Shown here: piece by piece, positions 1-5,667 of the stretch
Numbering within the stretch: position 1 is the first letter of the stretch
Layout: the number at the start of each line of letters is the position of its first letter
Source: Spirochaetales bacterium
Lineage (GTDB): Bacteria; Spirochaetota; Spirochaetia; ARS1246
Reading direction: 5' to 3'
Assembly (NCBI GenBank): GCA_016930115.1
Contig: JAFGHN010000011.1
Location: forward strand, 1 to 6,405
Length of the DNA stretch: 6,405 bases
Notes under the pieces: generated by a model
Databases searched by the model: none
Told to the model about the DNA's origin: nothing
The model's input: only the letters and a program-made list of their open reading frames with translations
Made by a program: the position numbers and the translations under genes

Positions 1-204
1 CGCATGCTGGTAGGTTGCACGCGAACCGTACTCATCGCAAAAGGAACAACCGCCGGAGCTTCTGTTCTCTCCGCGATTGGGACAGGAAAACCCCGCGTCT
101 ATCCCAACCCTGTAAGTCACCTCTCCGTAGAGCCTTTTCAAGTAACCCGAGTAGCTGTTGTACGGCAGCCGTCGGTTACGCTCAATTTCCATTTGTCCGG
201 CCAT
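1..204 (-). CDS. YhcC-like (TIGR01212-type) radical SAM protein, N-terminal 68 residues, cut by the left edge
   Basis: The minus strand reads open from an ATG at 204 to the window edge, giving 68 residues with no stop. The motif GFSCPNRG (residues 39-46) followed by GGCSFC (51-56) gives Cys41, Cys53 and Cys56. This CPNR...GGCxFC arrangement is the iron-sulfur cluster signature of the YhcC/TIGR01212 radical SAM family, where the first two cysteines are much further apart than in the usual CxxxCxxC. The preceding YNSYSGYLKRLYGEVTYRVGID also fits the family N-terminus (R/LYG...V.K/RV.ID). Members are about 300 residues, so roughly three quarters lies outside the window. The family's reaction is not firmly established. 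A GAGG lies only 3 nt before ATG 204; the in-frame ATG at 192 is the alternative start. The gene is divergent from the solute-binding protein gene. Family assignment is confident; the exact start is less so. Confidence 0.85.
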   Translation of the reverse strand, partial: MAGQMEIERNRRLPYNSYSGYLKRLYGEVTYRVGIDAGFSCPNRGENRSSGGCSFCDEYGSRATYQHA

Positions 205-214
205 TTTCCTCAGA

Positions 215-243
215 TTGACAGGTGCCGTACATACCAATAGGGT
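215..243 (+). promoter_or_regulatory. Possible promoter of the solute-binding protein gene
   Basis: A perfect TTGACA at 215-220 is followed, after 17 nt, by TAGGGT at 238-243, a poor -10 with 3 of 6 matches. Transcription from it would start near 250, almost on the ATG at 252, so the message would be leaderless and would not contain the AGGG at 239-242. A weaker TATATC at 243-248 is too far away (22 nt). The divergent spacer is only 47 bp, so a promoter must lie about here or inside the neighbouring coding sequence. Confidence 0.25.
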
Positions 244-245
244 AT
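231..245. repeat. Short inverted repeat in the divergent spacer
   Basis: ATACC and GGTAT form perfect 5-bp arms around a 5-nt centre (AATAG), centred on 238 between two divergent start codons. It overlaps the candidate -10 and ribosome site of the solute-binding protein gene, so it could be an operator half-site pair. The arms are short enough to arise by chance, and no regulator gene is in view. Confidence 0.2.
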
Positions 246-251
246 ATCTCC

Positions 252-1514
252 ATGAGACCACGCCCGGGTAGTACTGCCGTATTCGTTCCGGTACTCGCCG
301 CCATGCTGACAATGGTAGCAGGTTGCACGGTGTTTTCCAACAATTCGACGGCGATACTCATGACCGACAGACCCGAGCTCGCGGCTTACGCGGAGCTGTA
401 CAACGCGGAAACCGAGGGAAGAAAAATCGAAGTTGTGTACCGGGAAATTCCCTGGCTGGCGCTCGAGACCAAAGCGGGTTCGCCTGATCTGGTTGCCGGC
501 GAAAGCTTGAGCAGCACGTACGCAGTCAACAACTTTGAGTCACTGGACAGATTGATCCGGAACGGGAAGCTCAACGCTGCACAGTTCTACAGCGGGCTGC
601 TTGATATGGGGCGTGTCGCCGGGAAATCCTATCTGATACCGGTTTCCTTTTCGCTTCCGGCGATCATCTTCAAAACAGATTTCTCAGAGACTATGCCGGA
701 TGATTACATAATAACCTATGAAGATATGCGGCGTTTAAGCGGCGAGTTCAATATAATAGACGAACGTCCCACAAGGATGGGTTATTCGCCGCGGTGGCAG
801 CCCGATTTCATGTACACCCTCTCCGGGCTCTTCGGCGCAAGCTACGCGGAATCGGGAAAAAGCGTACCTGTGTGGAACGAAGCCAAGGTCCGGGAGACCG
901 TCAATTACGCGATTGATTGGATAGAAACAACCAACGGCGGGTGGGAGTCGGAGAACGCGTTTCAGGCGAAGTACATGTACGATCCCTTGTATAAACTCCT
1001 GGACACTCGCCGTATCCTGTTCAACTACCTGGGAATTGACAGGTATCTCTCGATTCCGGCGGAGGTCAGAGAAACTCTCGATTTTAGATGGCTGTCAGAC
1101 GGCGAGAAGATAGTGGTGGATAAGGTGCTGTTTCTCGGCGTGCCAAAACGATCGAAACACAAGAAAACAGCCCGTGATTTCCTCTTGTGGCTTTTTGACT
1201 ACCAAACGCAGGTGAAGTTGCTCGAATCGGCCCAATTTCGGCGAATGAGGTTCTTCGGGATCGCGGGTGGTTTCTCTTCCATCACTTCCGTAAACACCGA
1301 CGCACTACCCCGTTTCTTTCCGTTTGTGCTTGGCCATATCCCGCACGGCGGCTATCTGGGGTTTCCGGACAGGTTGCCGGCAAGCTGGGAACTGATGAGG
1401 ACCGAGGTGGTGGCGCCGTGGTTTGCTGCCGCCGCATCTGAAACAGGAACCGAAAGCGACCTGGCGAGTCAATTGTCGCAATGGCGACTGAGACAGCCGG
1501 AGCTGTACCGGTGA
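252..1514 (+). CDS. ABC transporter extracellular solute-binding lipoprotein, sugar-type (family 1)
   Basis: This 420-residue protein begins MRPRPGSTAVFVPVLAAML and has a lipobox VAGC at residues 22-25, so it is predicted to be exported, lipidated on Cys25 and anchored to a membrane. The mature part resembles family 1 (MalE-like) sugar-binding proteins. It has an early acidic segment with PDLVAG, the typical stretch around VAGKSYLIPVSFSLPAIIFKTDF, where a peptide like 'ipvs...iyyktD' lines the cleft, and a late helix DFLLWLFDYQTQVKLLE like the family's 'A.ekFl.fl.s.e.q'. Length is normal for the family. I chose ATG 252 because an AGGG lies 9 nt upstream and it gives a clean signal peptide. 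The in-frame GTG at 222 adds ten residues and has no ribosome site. It is followed by an ABC ATPase but no permeases. The substrate cannot be read from sequence; a carbohydrate or polyol is inferred from the partner ATPase. Confidence 0.82.
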   Translation: MRPRPGSTAVFVPVLAAMLTMVAGCTVFSNNSTAILMTDRPELAAYAELYNAETEGRKIEVVYREIPWLALETKAGSPDLVAGESLSSTYAVNNFESLDRLIRNGKLNAAQFYSGLLDMGRVAGKSYLIPVSFSLPAIIFKTDFSETMPDDYIITYEDMRRLSGEFNIIDERPTRMGYSPRWQPDFMYTLSGLFGASYAESGKSVPVWNEAKVRETVNYAIDWIETTNGGWESENAFQAKYMYDPLYKLLDTRRILFNYLGIDRYLSIPAEVRETLDFRWLSDGEKIVVDKVLFLGVPKRSKHKKTARDFLLWLFDYQTQVKLLESAQFRRMRFFGIAGGFSSITSVNTDALPRFFPFVLGHIPHGGYLGFPDRLPASWELMRTEVVAPWFAAAASETGTESDLASQLSQWRLRQPELYR

Positions 1515-1519
1515 TTTCG

Positions 1520-1548
1520 TTGACAGCCGAATTTTCAGTGACTATCTT
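1520..1548 (+). promoter_or_regulatory. Sigma-70-type promoter for the ABC ATPase gene
   Basis: TTGACA (1520-1525, a perfect -35) is separated by exactly 17 nt from TATCTT (1543-1548, 4 of 6 matches to TATAAT). It begins six bases after the stop codon of the solute-binding protein gene, within the 80-nt gap. Transcription would start near 1555 and give a leader of about 40 nt carrying GGAGG at 1585-1589. The ATPase can therefore probably be made independently of the binding protein, as expected for an ATPase shared among several transporters. Confidence 0.5.
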
Positions 1549-1594
1549 TGTCGGTAGCAGAAAAAACCCCTGATCAGAGAGGCTGGAGGCGGTT

Positions 1595-2701
1595 GTGGCT
1601 ACAGTTGAAATGAAAGGCGTCGGCAAAGTCTACGACGGCGGCGTTCGTGCGGTGGAGAACGTCAACATAACGGTGAACGACAGGGAGTTCGTAGTGCTGG
1701 TTGGTCCTTCCGGCTGCGGCAAGACAACCACTTTGAGAATGGTTGCCGGTCTTGAAGATATTACTGAAGGCGAGATTTATATCGACGGCAAGCTTGTAAA
1801 CGGTGTCGCTCCAAAGGACCGTGATATCGCGATGGTCTTCCAGAACTACGCCCTCTATCCTCACATGACGGTGTACGACAATATGGCCTTTGGCTTGAAG
1901 ATCCGGAAATATCCCAAGACCGAAATTCAGGCGCGTGTGCGTGAAGCCGCTCAAATTCTTGATATCGAAGAGCTTCTTAACAGAAAACCGAAAGCCCTCT
2001 CGGGAGGACAGAGGCAACGCGTGGCGGTGGGACGGGCCATCGTACGAAAACCGAAGGTTTTTCTTTTCGACGAGCCCCTGTCGAACCTTGACGCAAAGCT
2101 CCGGGTTCAGATGCGAACCGAGATCTCGGCCCTCCACAACAGGCTGCAGGCAACGATGATCTATGTCACCCATGATCAGGTGGAAGCCATGACTATGGCG
2201 GACAAGATCGTAGTCATGAAATCCGGAGTGATACAACAGATCGGTTCACCCCTTGAACTGTACAATCATCCGGTAAACCGTTTTGTCGCCGGCTTTATCG
2301 GCTCACCGCCGATGAACTTCATGAACGTCACCATCAAAGAGGCGAGCGGCAGGATCGTCGCCGACGAGGGAGTAAACCAAATCGAAATCAGGAACGGGAA
2401 TAGAGAGAAATTGCGGCCGTACATCGGGAAGGAACTCATCTTCGGCATACGGCCTGAAGATCTTGTACTGCAGGAGAAGGGTTCTCCGGGCAAATCGATC
2501 AAGACCGCGGTGACGATCGTCGAACCGTTGGGCGCGGAGATCCATCTCTATCTGGACACCGGCAGGCACCCACTTATCGCAAGAGTCCCGCCGCGGTATG
2601 ATTTCCGCGTTGGTGATGAAGCGTTCTTTCAGGCGGACCTGGAAAAGGTCATTTTTTTCGATCCCGACACGGAAAACGCCCTCATCGCCACGATGGGGTA
2701 A
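1595..2701 (+). CDS. Sugar ABC transporter ATP-binding protein, MalK/UgpC/MsmX class
   Basis: This 368-residue cytoplasmic ATPase energises carbohydrate import by docking on paired permeases. All nucleotide-binding elements are intact: Walker A GPSGCGKT (residues 37-44), Q-loop Gln83, signature LSGGQ (135-139), Walker B VFLFDE (155-160), D-loop SNLDAKLR (163-170) and switch His193 in THDQ. From about residue 240 there is a C-terminal regulatory (OB/TOBE-like) region with FIGSPPMNF, FGIRPEDL and VEPLGAEIHLYLD, which is the hallmark of the MalK/UgpC/MsmX class; the length is typical. The start is GTG 1595, with GGAGG 5 nt upstream; it gives the canonical MAxVxMxxVxKxY beginning. ATG 1610 is less likely. 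It lies 80 nt after a solute-binding protein gene with its own promoter and no neighbouring permeases, so a MsmX-like multipurpose ATPase is the likeliest role. Whether it is called malK, ugpC or msmX cannot be decided from sequence. Confidence 0.93.
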   Translation: MATVEMKGVGKVYDGGVRAVENVNITVNDREFVVLVGPSGCGKTTTLRMVAGLEDITEGEIYIDGKLVNGVAPKDRDIAMVFQNYALYPHMTVYDNMAFGLKIRKYPKTEIQARVREAAQILDIEELLNRKPKALSGGQRQRVAVGRAIVRKPKVFLFDEPLSNLDAKLRVQMRTEISALHNRLQATMIYVTHDQVEAMTMADKIVVMKSGVIQQIGSPLELYNHPVNRFVAGFIGSPPMNFMNVTIKEASGRIVADEGVNQIEIRNGNREKLRPYIGKELIFGIRPEDLVLQEKGSPGKSIKTAVTIVEPLGAEIHLYLDTGRHPLIARVPPRYDFRVGDEAFFQADLEKVIFFDPDTENALIATMG

Positions 2702-2732
2702 CCCGCGGCCTTCAGCCCTTCAATCTCGCGGG
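2702..2732. terminator. Weak hairpin between two convergent genes
   Basis: CCCGCG (2702-2707) and CGCGGG (2727-2732) are perfect 6-bp complementary arms around a 19-nt loop. They start directly after the ATPase stop codon and reach into the last codons of the convergent SPL-like gene, whose stop lies only 10 bp away. The position suits a two-way terminator, but there is no T-run on either side and the loop is long, so this is tentative. Confidence 0.25.
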
Positions 2733-3794
2733 ATCGTCATCGAAAACGCCCTTGAGTTCCTCCACTTCGTCAGGCATCCGGCCGTAGACCCGTTTCCAGA
2801 TCGCCGCACTCTCCATGCACAGGTAAGCCGTCACTCCGGTGACCGCCCGCAAGCGTTCGATAAGCTCACGGTACATCTGCGCGCGGACCCTTTGAATGTA
2901 CCGGTGCTTCCCATCCGCCGAAGGCACGAATTCCTCGTAGAGATAGGGCCTGTCGGCGATCTTATCTTTCAGCGGCGGCGTATATCTGAAGGTACCGACG
3001 CTTATCCACGCTATAGCTTCCTTTCTAAAACCTGCGAGGGAATCGATAAGGGGAAAATAGAGCTCCCGCCAGTTTGCCTGCCTGAACACCGGATCAAAAT
3101 GAAAAGAGGTGCGATACCCCGCTTCCACCACCCGCTTCGCCGCGGCGATGCGCGCCTGCACGGCAGACGCAATGCCCTCCTCGAGATCTGCTATTTCCGG
3201 GGGGTTGAGGGAAAACCCGATCACCGCGTTTCCCTTCGGTTCGATATCCAGAAGATGGTCGACAAAATCGGTCTTGCTCTTCATCTCGAAATGCACGTTA
3301 TCAAGATCACTCAAACCGCGGATAAACGGCTCGGAGAGCTGGAAGAGAGGATCGTAGAGCAGCGAATCGCCCACTTCTCCGGTTCCAATTCTCAAAGTCT
3401 CCCCTTTTTTTTGAAGGGCAAGCTCACGGACCAACTGAACGGCGGGCTCCGGGTCAACGTAGACTGTAACCGGAGAGAAGTTGAGGTAACTTCTCATGAT
3501 GCAGTAACTGCAGCCGAGGGCACAGCCCGCGTACAGGTCGATTGTATGGTAATTGCAGCACAGGTGACCGTGCGAGCCGGGACACCGCCCGACCTGGTGT
3601 CCCCTGTGGCGACGCAGATAGAGGGTGGTACCCTTCAGGTGCTCTTCCGGTATTTCCGATTCATCCGAAACGATGCGAAAATCGATGTTCTGAAGCTCCC
3701 GCCGGGCGATGCCGACCGCGTCAAAACCCTCGGCTCCCCGCTCAAGGTATACCTGCCTGATAATGCGATTATAGAAGGTCTTCCAGTTCGTCAC
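2712..3794 (-). CDS. Spore photoproduct lyase (SPL)-family radical SAM protein with altered active site
   Basis: From GTG 3794 this is 360 residues, near the length of Bacillus SPL. AGCALGCSYC places cluster cysteines at 91, 95 and 98, the same numbers as I recall for B. subtilis SPL. Other family-like motifs are FHFDPV (231-236) and ISVGTFRYTPPL (264-275), with a late LCMESAAIW (325-333). SPL repairs the UV thymine dimer of spore DNA using S-adenosylmethionine. Here, however, there is no cysteine between residues 98 and 326, so the H-atom donor (Cys141 in Bacillus) is missing. The relay Tyr99 is Ile; Tyr97 is kept. Extra cysteines occur at 71, 79 and 80. I chose GTG 3794 because GAGG lies 6 nt upstream; an in-frame GTG at 3881 would add 29 atypical residues. 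The gene overlaps the ParB-like gene by 26 nt, implying coupled translation. Family is confident; substrate is unknown and probably not the classical one. Confidence 0.85.
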   Translation of the reverse strand: MTNWKTFYNRIIRQVYLERGAEGFDAVGIARRELQNIDFRIVSDESEIPEEHLKGTTLYLRRHRGHQVGRCPGSHGHLCCNYHTIDLYAGCALGCSYCIMRSYLNFSPVTVYVDPEPAVQLVRELALQKKGETLRIGTGEVGDSLLYDPLFQLSEPFIRGLSDLDNVHFEMKSKTDFVDHLLDIEPKGNAVIGFSLNPPEIADLEEGIASAVQARIAAAKRVVEAGYRTSFHFDPVFRQANWRELYFPLIDSLAGFRKEAIAWISVGTFRYTPPLKDKIADRPYLYEEFVPSADGKHRYIQRVRAQMYRELIERLRAVTGVTAYLCMESAAIWKRVYGRMPDEVEELKGVFDDDPARLKG

Positions 3795-4629
3795 AGCCTT
3801 CCTCAAGCCTTTCGATGGTCTCTCTTTTCCGCCGGAGCTCCGCTTTGGTGCTGAAAGAGAACGAAACGGTGTATCCGTCACCCTCGAAATACAGAGGCGC
3901 CTTCAGGCTCACCCCGGTTTGCGCGGTGTAGCGGTCTTTGAACGCCTCAAATCGTCCGGTCAGCCCGGAGAGCTCGGGGTTCCGGATCAGGAACAACGCT
4001 TTGACAGGATCGCCGGCTGCAAGCACGTCGCGCACGAGAGCCGTGATTTCGCCGGCGGCGAGCCCGTCTCGCCGCCGGATTTCAGCCAGGTTGACCAGCA
4101 ACTCCCGCACCATGCTGAAGGAGAGCCCTGTGCGCGAGAACACCAGATCGCACGCAGCCTCAGGCAACGTACACACCTTTTCGGCGATTGACAGATCGAG
4201 CCTTCCTTCGTTTATCGCGGCTTTGAGATGTCCCGGAAGGCATGCGTAGCGTTTCATCATCGCGAAAAAACCGGCGTTCCCGCTAACCGCAAGTGAGATC
4301 GATTCCGCGTCCTCGCTCTCACCAAGCTCACCGAGAAGCGTGTAAATCGAATACCGTTCCTTCCAGGAGTACCGGCCGGTCCTATTCTCAAGCTTGAGAG
4401 CAACCAGCAGTCTGCCGTGTGGTTCGATCTGGACAACCGGGAGCTCGGAGATACCCTCCGCGCCCGCCGCCTTCAAAAAGCGGAATCCCCAAACCAGATC
4501 GTCGCCGCAAACCGCGAGAGGAGTGAAAAGCCTTGCCTTGAGCAACTGCGAATCGCAGGCCGGTCCGGTTTCGAAGACGTCGAACCGCCGGGAAAGGGCG
4601 GCTATATCGGGCAACGTCATGTAACGCAT
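3769..4629 (-). CDS. ParB/Spo0J-like protein paired with the SPL-like gene
   Basis: The product is about 286 residues (298 if TTG 4665 is used). The N-terminal part resembles the ParB/Spo0J N-terminal domain: a start like MTLPDIAALSRRF, then DDLVWGFRFLKAAGAEGISELPVV, corresponding to the 'G.rR..A....g....ipv' box, and ALKLENRTGRYSWKER, corresponding to the 'A..EN.....l...E' box. The middle (GRLDLSIAEKVCTLPEAACD) looks like the helix-turn-helix region that follows in ParB proteins. The C-terminus is charged, with a likely short coiled coil (AELRRKRETIERLEEG). In classical ParB the N-terminal domain binds CTP and the middle binds DNA; whether either holds here is unknown. ATG 4629 is preferred because TTG 4665 has pyrimidines where a ribosome site should be; ATG 4620 is also possible. 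It overlaps the SPL-like gene by 26 nt, so the two probably act together. The assignment rests on motif resemblance only. Confidence 0.6.
   Translation of the reverse strand: MRYMTLPDIAALSRRFDVFETGPACDSQLLKARLFTPLAVCGDDLVWGFRFLKAAGAEGISELPVVQIEPHGRLLVALKLENRTGRYSWKERYSIYTLLGELGESEDAESISLAVSGNAGFFAMMKRYACLPGHLKAAINEGRLDLSIAEKVCTLPEAACDLVFSRTGLSFSMVRELLVNLAEIRRRDGLAAGEITALVRDVLAAGDPVKALFLIRNPELSGLTGRFEAFKDRYTAQTGVSLKAPLYFEGDGYTVSFSFSTKAELRRKRETIERLEEGCDELEDLL
3795..3804 (-). promoter_or_regulatory. Ribosome binding site deciding the SPL-like start
   Basis: On the minus strand GAGG (3804-3801) followed by AAGGCT leads straight into GTG 3794, a 6-nt spacing. It lies inside the 3' end of the ParB-like gene, which stops at 3769, so ribosomes finishing that gene can restart here. 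No comparable site precedes the upstream GTG at 3881. Confidence 0.6.
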
Positions 4630-4636
4630 GCGCGCA

Positions 4637-4665
4637 AAGGTACCAGAAAAAACGGCCTGTTCCAA
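4637..4665 (-). promoter_or_regulatory. Possible internal promoter before the ParB-like gene
   Basis: On the minus strand TTGGAA (4665-4660, 4 of 6) is followed after 17 nt by TACCTT (4642-4637, 3 of 6), preceded by TGG, which resembles an extended -10. Transcription would begin next to ATG 4629, giving a leaderless message. If real, the TTG at 4665 is a -35 element rather than a start codon. Evidence is weak. Confidence 0.2.
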
Positions 4666-4684
4666 GGAGGAGCTGTCGGGCGGG

Positions 4685-4727
4685 CACGCGGGGCATTCCC
4701 CGTGAGGCGCGGAGCTTCAGGCGCGCC
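4685..4727. repeat. Two adjacent GC-rich hairpins between the phosphotransferase and ParB-like genes
   Basis: First hairpin: GGGG (4690-4693) and CCCC (4698-4701) around CATT, extended by CAC (4685-4687) with GTG (4702-4704) across a 2-nt bulge. Second: GGCGCG (4706-4711) and CGCGCC (4722-4727) around a 10-nt loop. Both lie in the 101-nt spacer after the phosphotransferase stop. There is no T-run on the minus strand, so they may be RNA-stabilising or attenuating structures rather than full terminators. Confidence 0.3.
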
Positions 4728-4730
4728 GTG

Positions 4731-5498
4731 TCACCGCGGCAGTTTCAACCGCGACCGATGGAGCAGGCGGTCTATCATCCCGACAAACCGCTCCCGCTCT
4801 CCTGATACGTTTTCCGAGAGCCGGGCGGCAATGACGGGTATGAGCCACACCCTGATATCGTCAGCCGATGCCGGTCTCAACTGGAGGTACGTTCTCAAAT
4901 ACGCGCGGTGAAACATGATGCGCATCGGATCGATCACGAGCCGTCTGGGGAAATTGAAAGGCCACGCAGCCAGGCGGTGCAGCAGCCATGTCCGGGCCAC
5001 GTCGGCGAACGGATTGCCGCGCCCGGCGCCGTACCAGTCGATAACGACCGGCCCGTTTGCGTTGAGTATGATGTTATCGATGTAATAATCGCCGTGGCAG
5101 ACGGTATCGGCCATGGGAAGGCGTTCCAGCAATTCCAGGACTTCTGTGGAGGTGCTCTCAGGCAGCACGGACGACGTCGCGATCCGTTGCGAAAGCTTGT
5201 CGCGAAATGAGGGGAGCCCCGGCACTTCACGCGAATGTATCTGTGCGTGCGTTTCCGCCAGGATATGGGCGTAGCGCGAGAGGCGCCACGGGTAGCGCAG
5301 CAGTAAATCGCCCAGCAGCTCTCCGGTGATCTTTTCCATCACGATCCCGAGCCTGCCGTCCACCTCTTCAATGCCTTCGAAGGCAGGAACCTTCAAGCCC
5401 GATTCCTGGACGGCTTTCGCCGAAGCCGCCTCGCGCTCAACCATCTCACGCGTACACCACTCTTGGAAAAGCTTCAACACGCGGCTGTTTTCCCTCAA
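4731..5498 (-). CDS. Aminoglycoside phosphotransferase/choline kinase-like protein, N-terminus short or frameshifted
   Basis: This is a 255-residue small-molecule kinase of the APH fold. The Brenner-type motif VCHGDYYIDN gives His135, Asp137 (catalytic base) and Asn142, and VVIDWYGAGRGNPFADVAR supplies metal-binding Asp154 and the following helix. VLKLF (7-11) carries the likely ATP-binding Lys9, and EREAASAKAV the helix glutamate; GIVMEKITG is the hinge. These are soluble cytoplasmic enzymes and the substrate cannot be inferred; a resistance role is not implied. The open frame begins at TTG 5498 with no properly spaced ribosome site and an in-frame TGA two codons upstream (5504-5502). About 15-20 residues forming the usual glycine-rich nucleotide loop are missing. 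A GAGG plus ATG at 5505 is in another frame and would join this one if one base were lost early in the gene. It may be a genuine short form, a recent frameshift or a sequence error. It is first in the apparent minus-strand operon. Confidence 0.72.
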   Translation of the reverse strand: MRENSRVLKLFQEWCTREMVEREAASAKAVQESGLKVPAFEGIEEVDGRLGIVMEKITGELLGDLLLRYPWRLSRYAHILAETHAQIHSREVPGLPSFRDKLSQRIATSSVLPESTSTEVLELLERLPMADTVCHGDYYIDNIILNANGPVVIDWYGAGRGNPFADVARTWLLHRLAAWPFNFPRRLVIDPMRIMFHRAYLRTYLQLRPASADDIRVWLIPVIAARLSENVSGERERFVGMIDRLLHRSRLKLPR

Positions 5499-5511
5499 CG
5501 GTCATGCGGTA

Positions 5512-5556
5512 CCTCGACTGTGAAAACATTCTATTCAGCTTGAATCGAACCCTCAA
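5512..5556 (-). promoter_or_regulatory. Promoter and ribosome site of the phosphotransferase/ParB-like/SPL-like operon
   Basis: Reading the minus strand, TTGAGG (5556-5551, 4 of 6) is followed by exactly 17 nt and then TAGAAT (5533-5528, 5 of 6 to TATAAT). Transcription would start near 5521. GAGG at 5515-5512 follows, 6 nt before an ATG at 5505-5503. That ATG is not in frame with the phosphotransferase. No better promoter was seen for the three minus-strand genes downstream. Confidence 0.5.
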
Positions 5557-5650
5557 CTTGTTTGCGCAATGTGTGATGCCTTGCCGGACAAGGAACCTGC
5601 GACGCTGGTTCATGCGCGGCGGCAGCACTTCATCCCAGGCAAAAAACTGC

Positions 5651-5659
5651 TACTATAAA
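5651..5659 (+). promoter_or_regulatory. Possible -10 element of the B12-dependent radical SAM gene
   Basis: TACTAT (5651-5656) overlaps TATAAA (5654-5659, 5 of 6 to TATAAT), ending 8 nt before ATG 5668. No convincing -35 sits at the right distance; the region about 5628-5636 has at most 3 matches. The message would have almost no leader. The 162-nt divergent spacer from 5506 to 5667 otherwise holds only the minus-strand promoter described separately. Confidence 0.3.
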
Positions 5660-5667
5660 GCCGTATC

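Noticed and set aside
222..251. GTG 222 as start of the solute-binding protein
   Set aside because: No ribosome site precedes it, and it would place ten extra residues before an otherwise normal lipoprotein signal that begins at ATG 252.
12..327. Ten-base direct repeat AGGTTGCACG near 12 and 318, each preceded by CATGCTG
   Set aside because: The gaps between the two words differ, both copies are in coding sequence on opposite strands, and matches of this length are expected by chance in 6.4 kb.
2598..3854. Long plus-strand open frame of 418 codons
   Set aside because: It lies opposite the SPL-like gene, whose motifs are unmistakable. Its translation has no recognisable domain and it would also overlap the end of the ABC ATPase gene.
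3795..3881. GTG 3881 as start of the SPL-like protein
   Set aside because: It would enlarge the overlap with the ParB-like gene to 113 nt and add residues unlike the family. GTG 3794 has a well-spaced ribosome site and gives SPL-like residue numbering.
5542..5551. Minus-strand GGTTCGATTC, resembling the T-loop of a tRNA
   Set aside because: The flanking bases do not form a 5-bp T-stem, and no acceptor, D or anticodon arm is present. The stretch is the spacer of a plausible promoter.
5446..5628. Minus-strand 60-codon frame encoding an arginine-rich peptide
   Set aside because: It overlaps the phosphotransferase gene and the promoter region and has no domain. Its only interest is that its internal ATG at 5505 has a good ribosome site.
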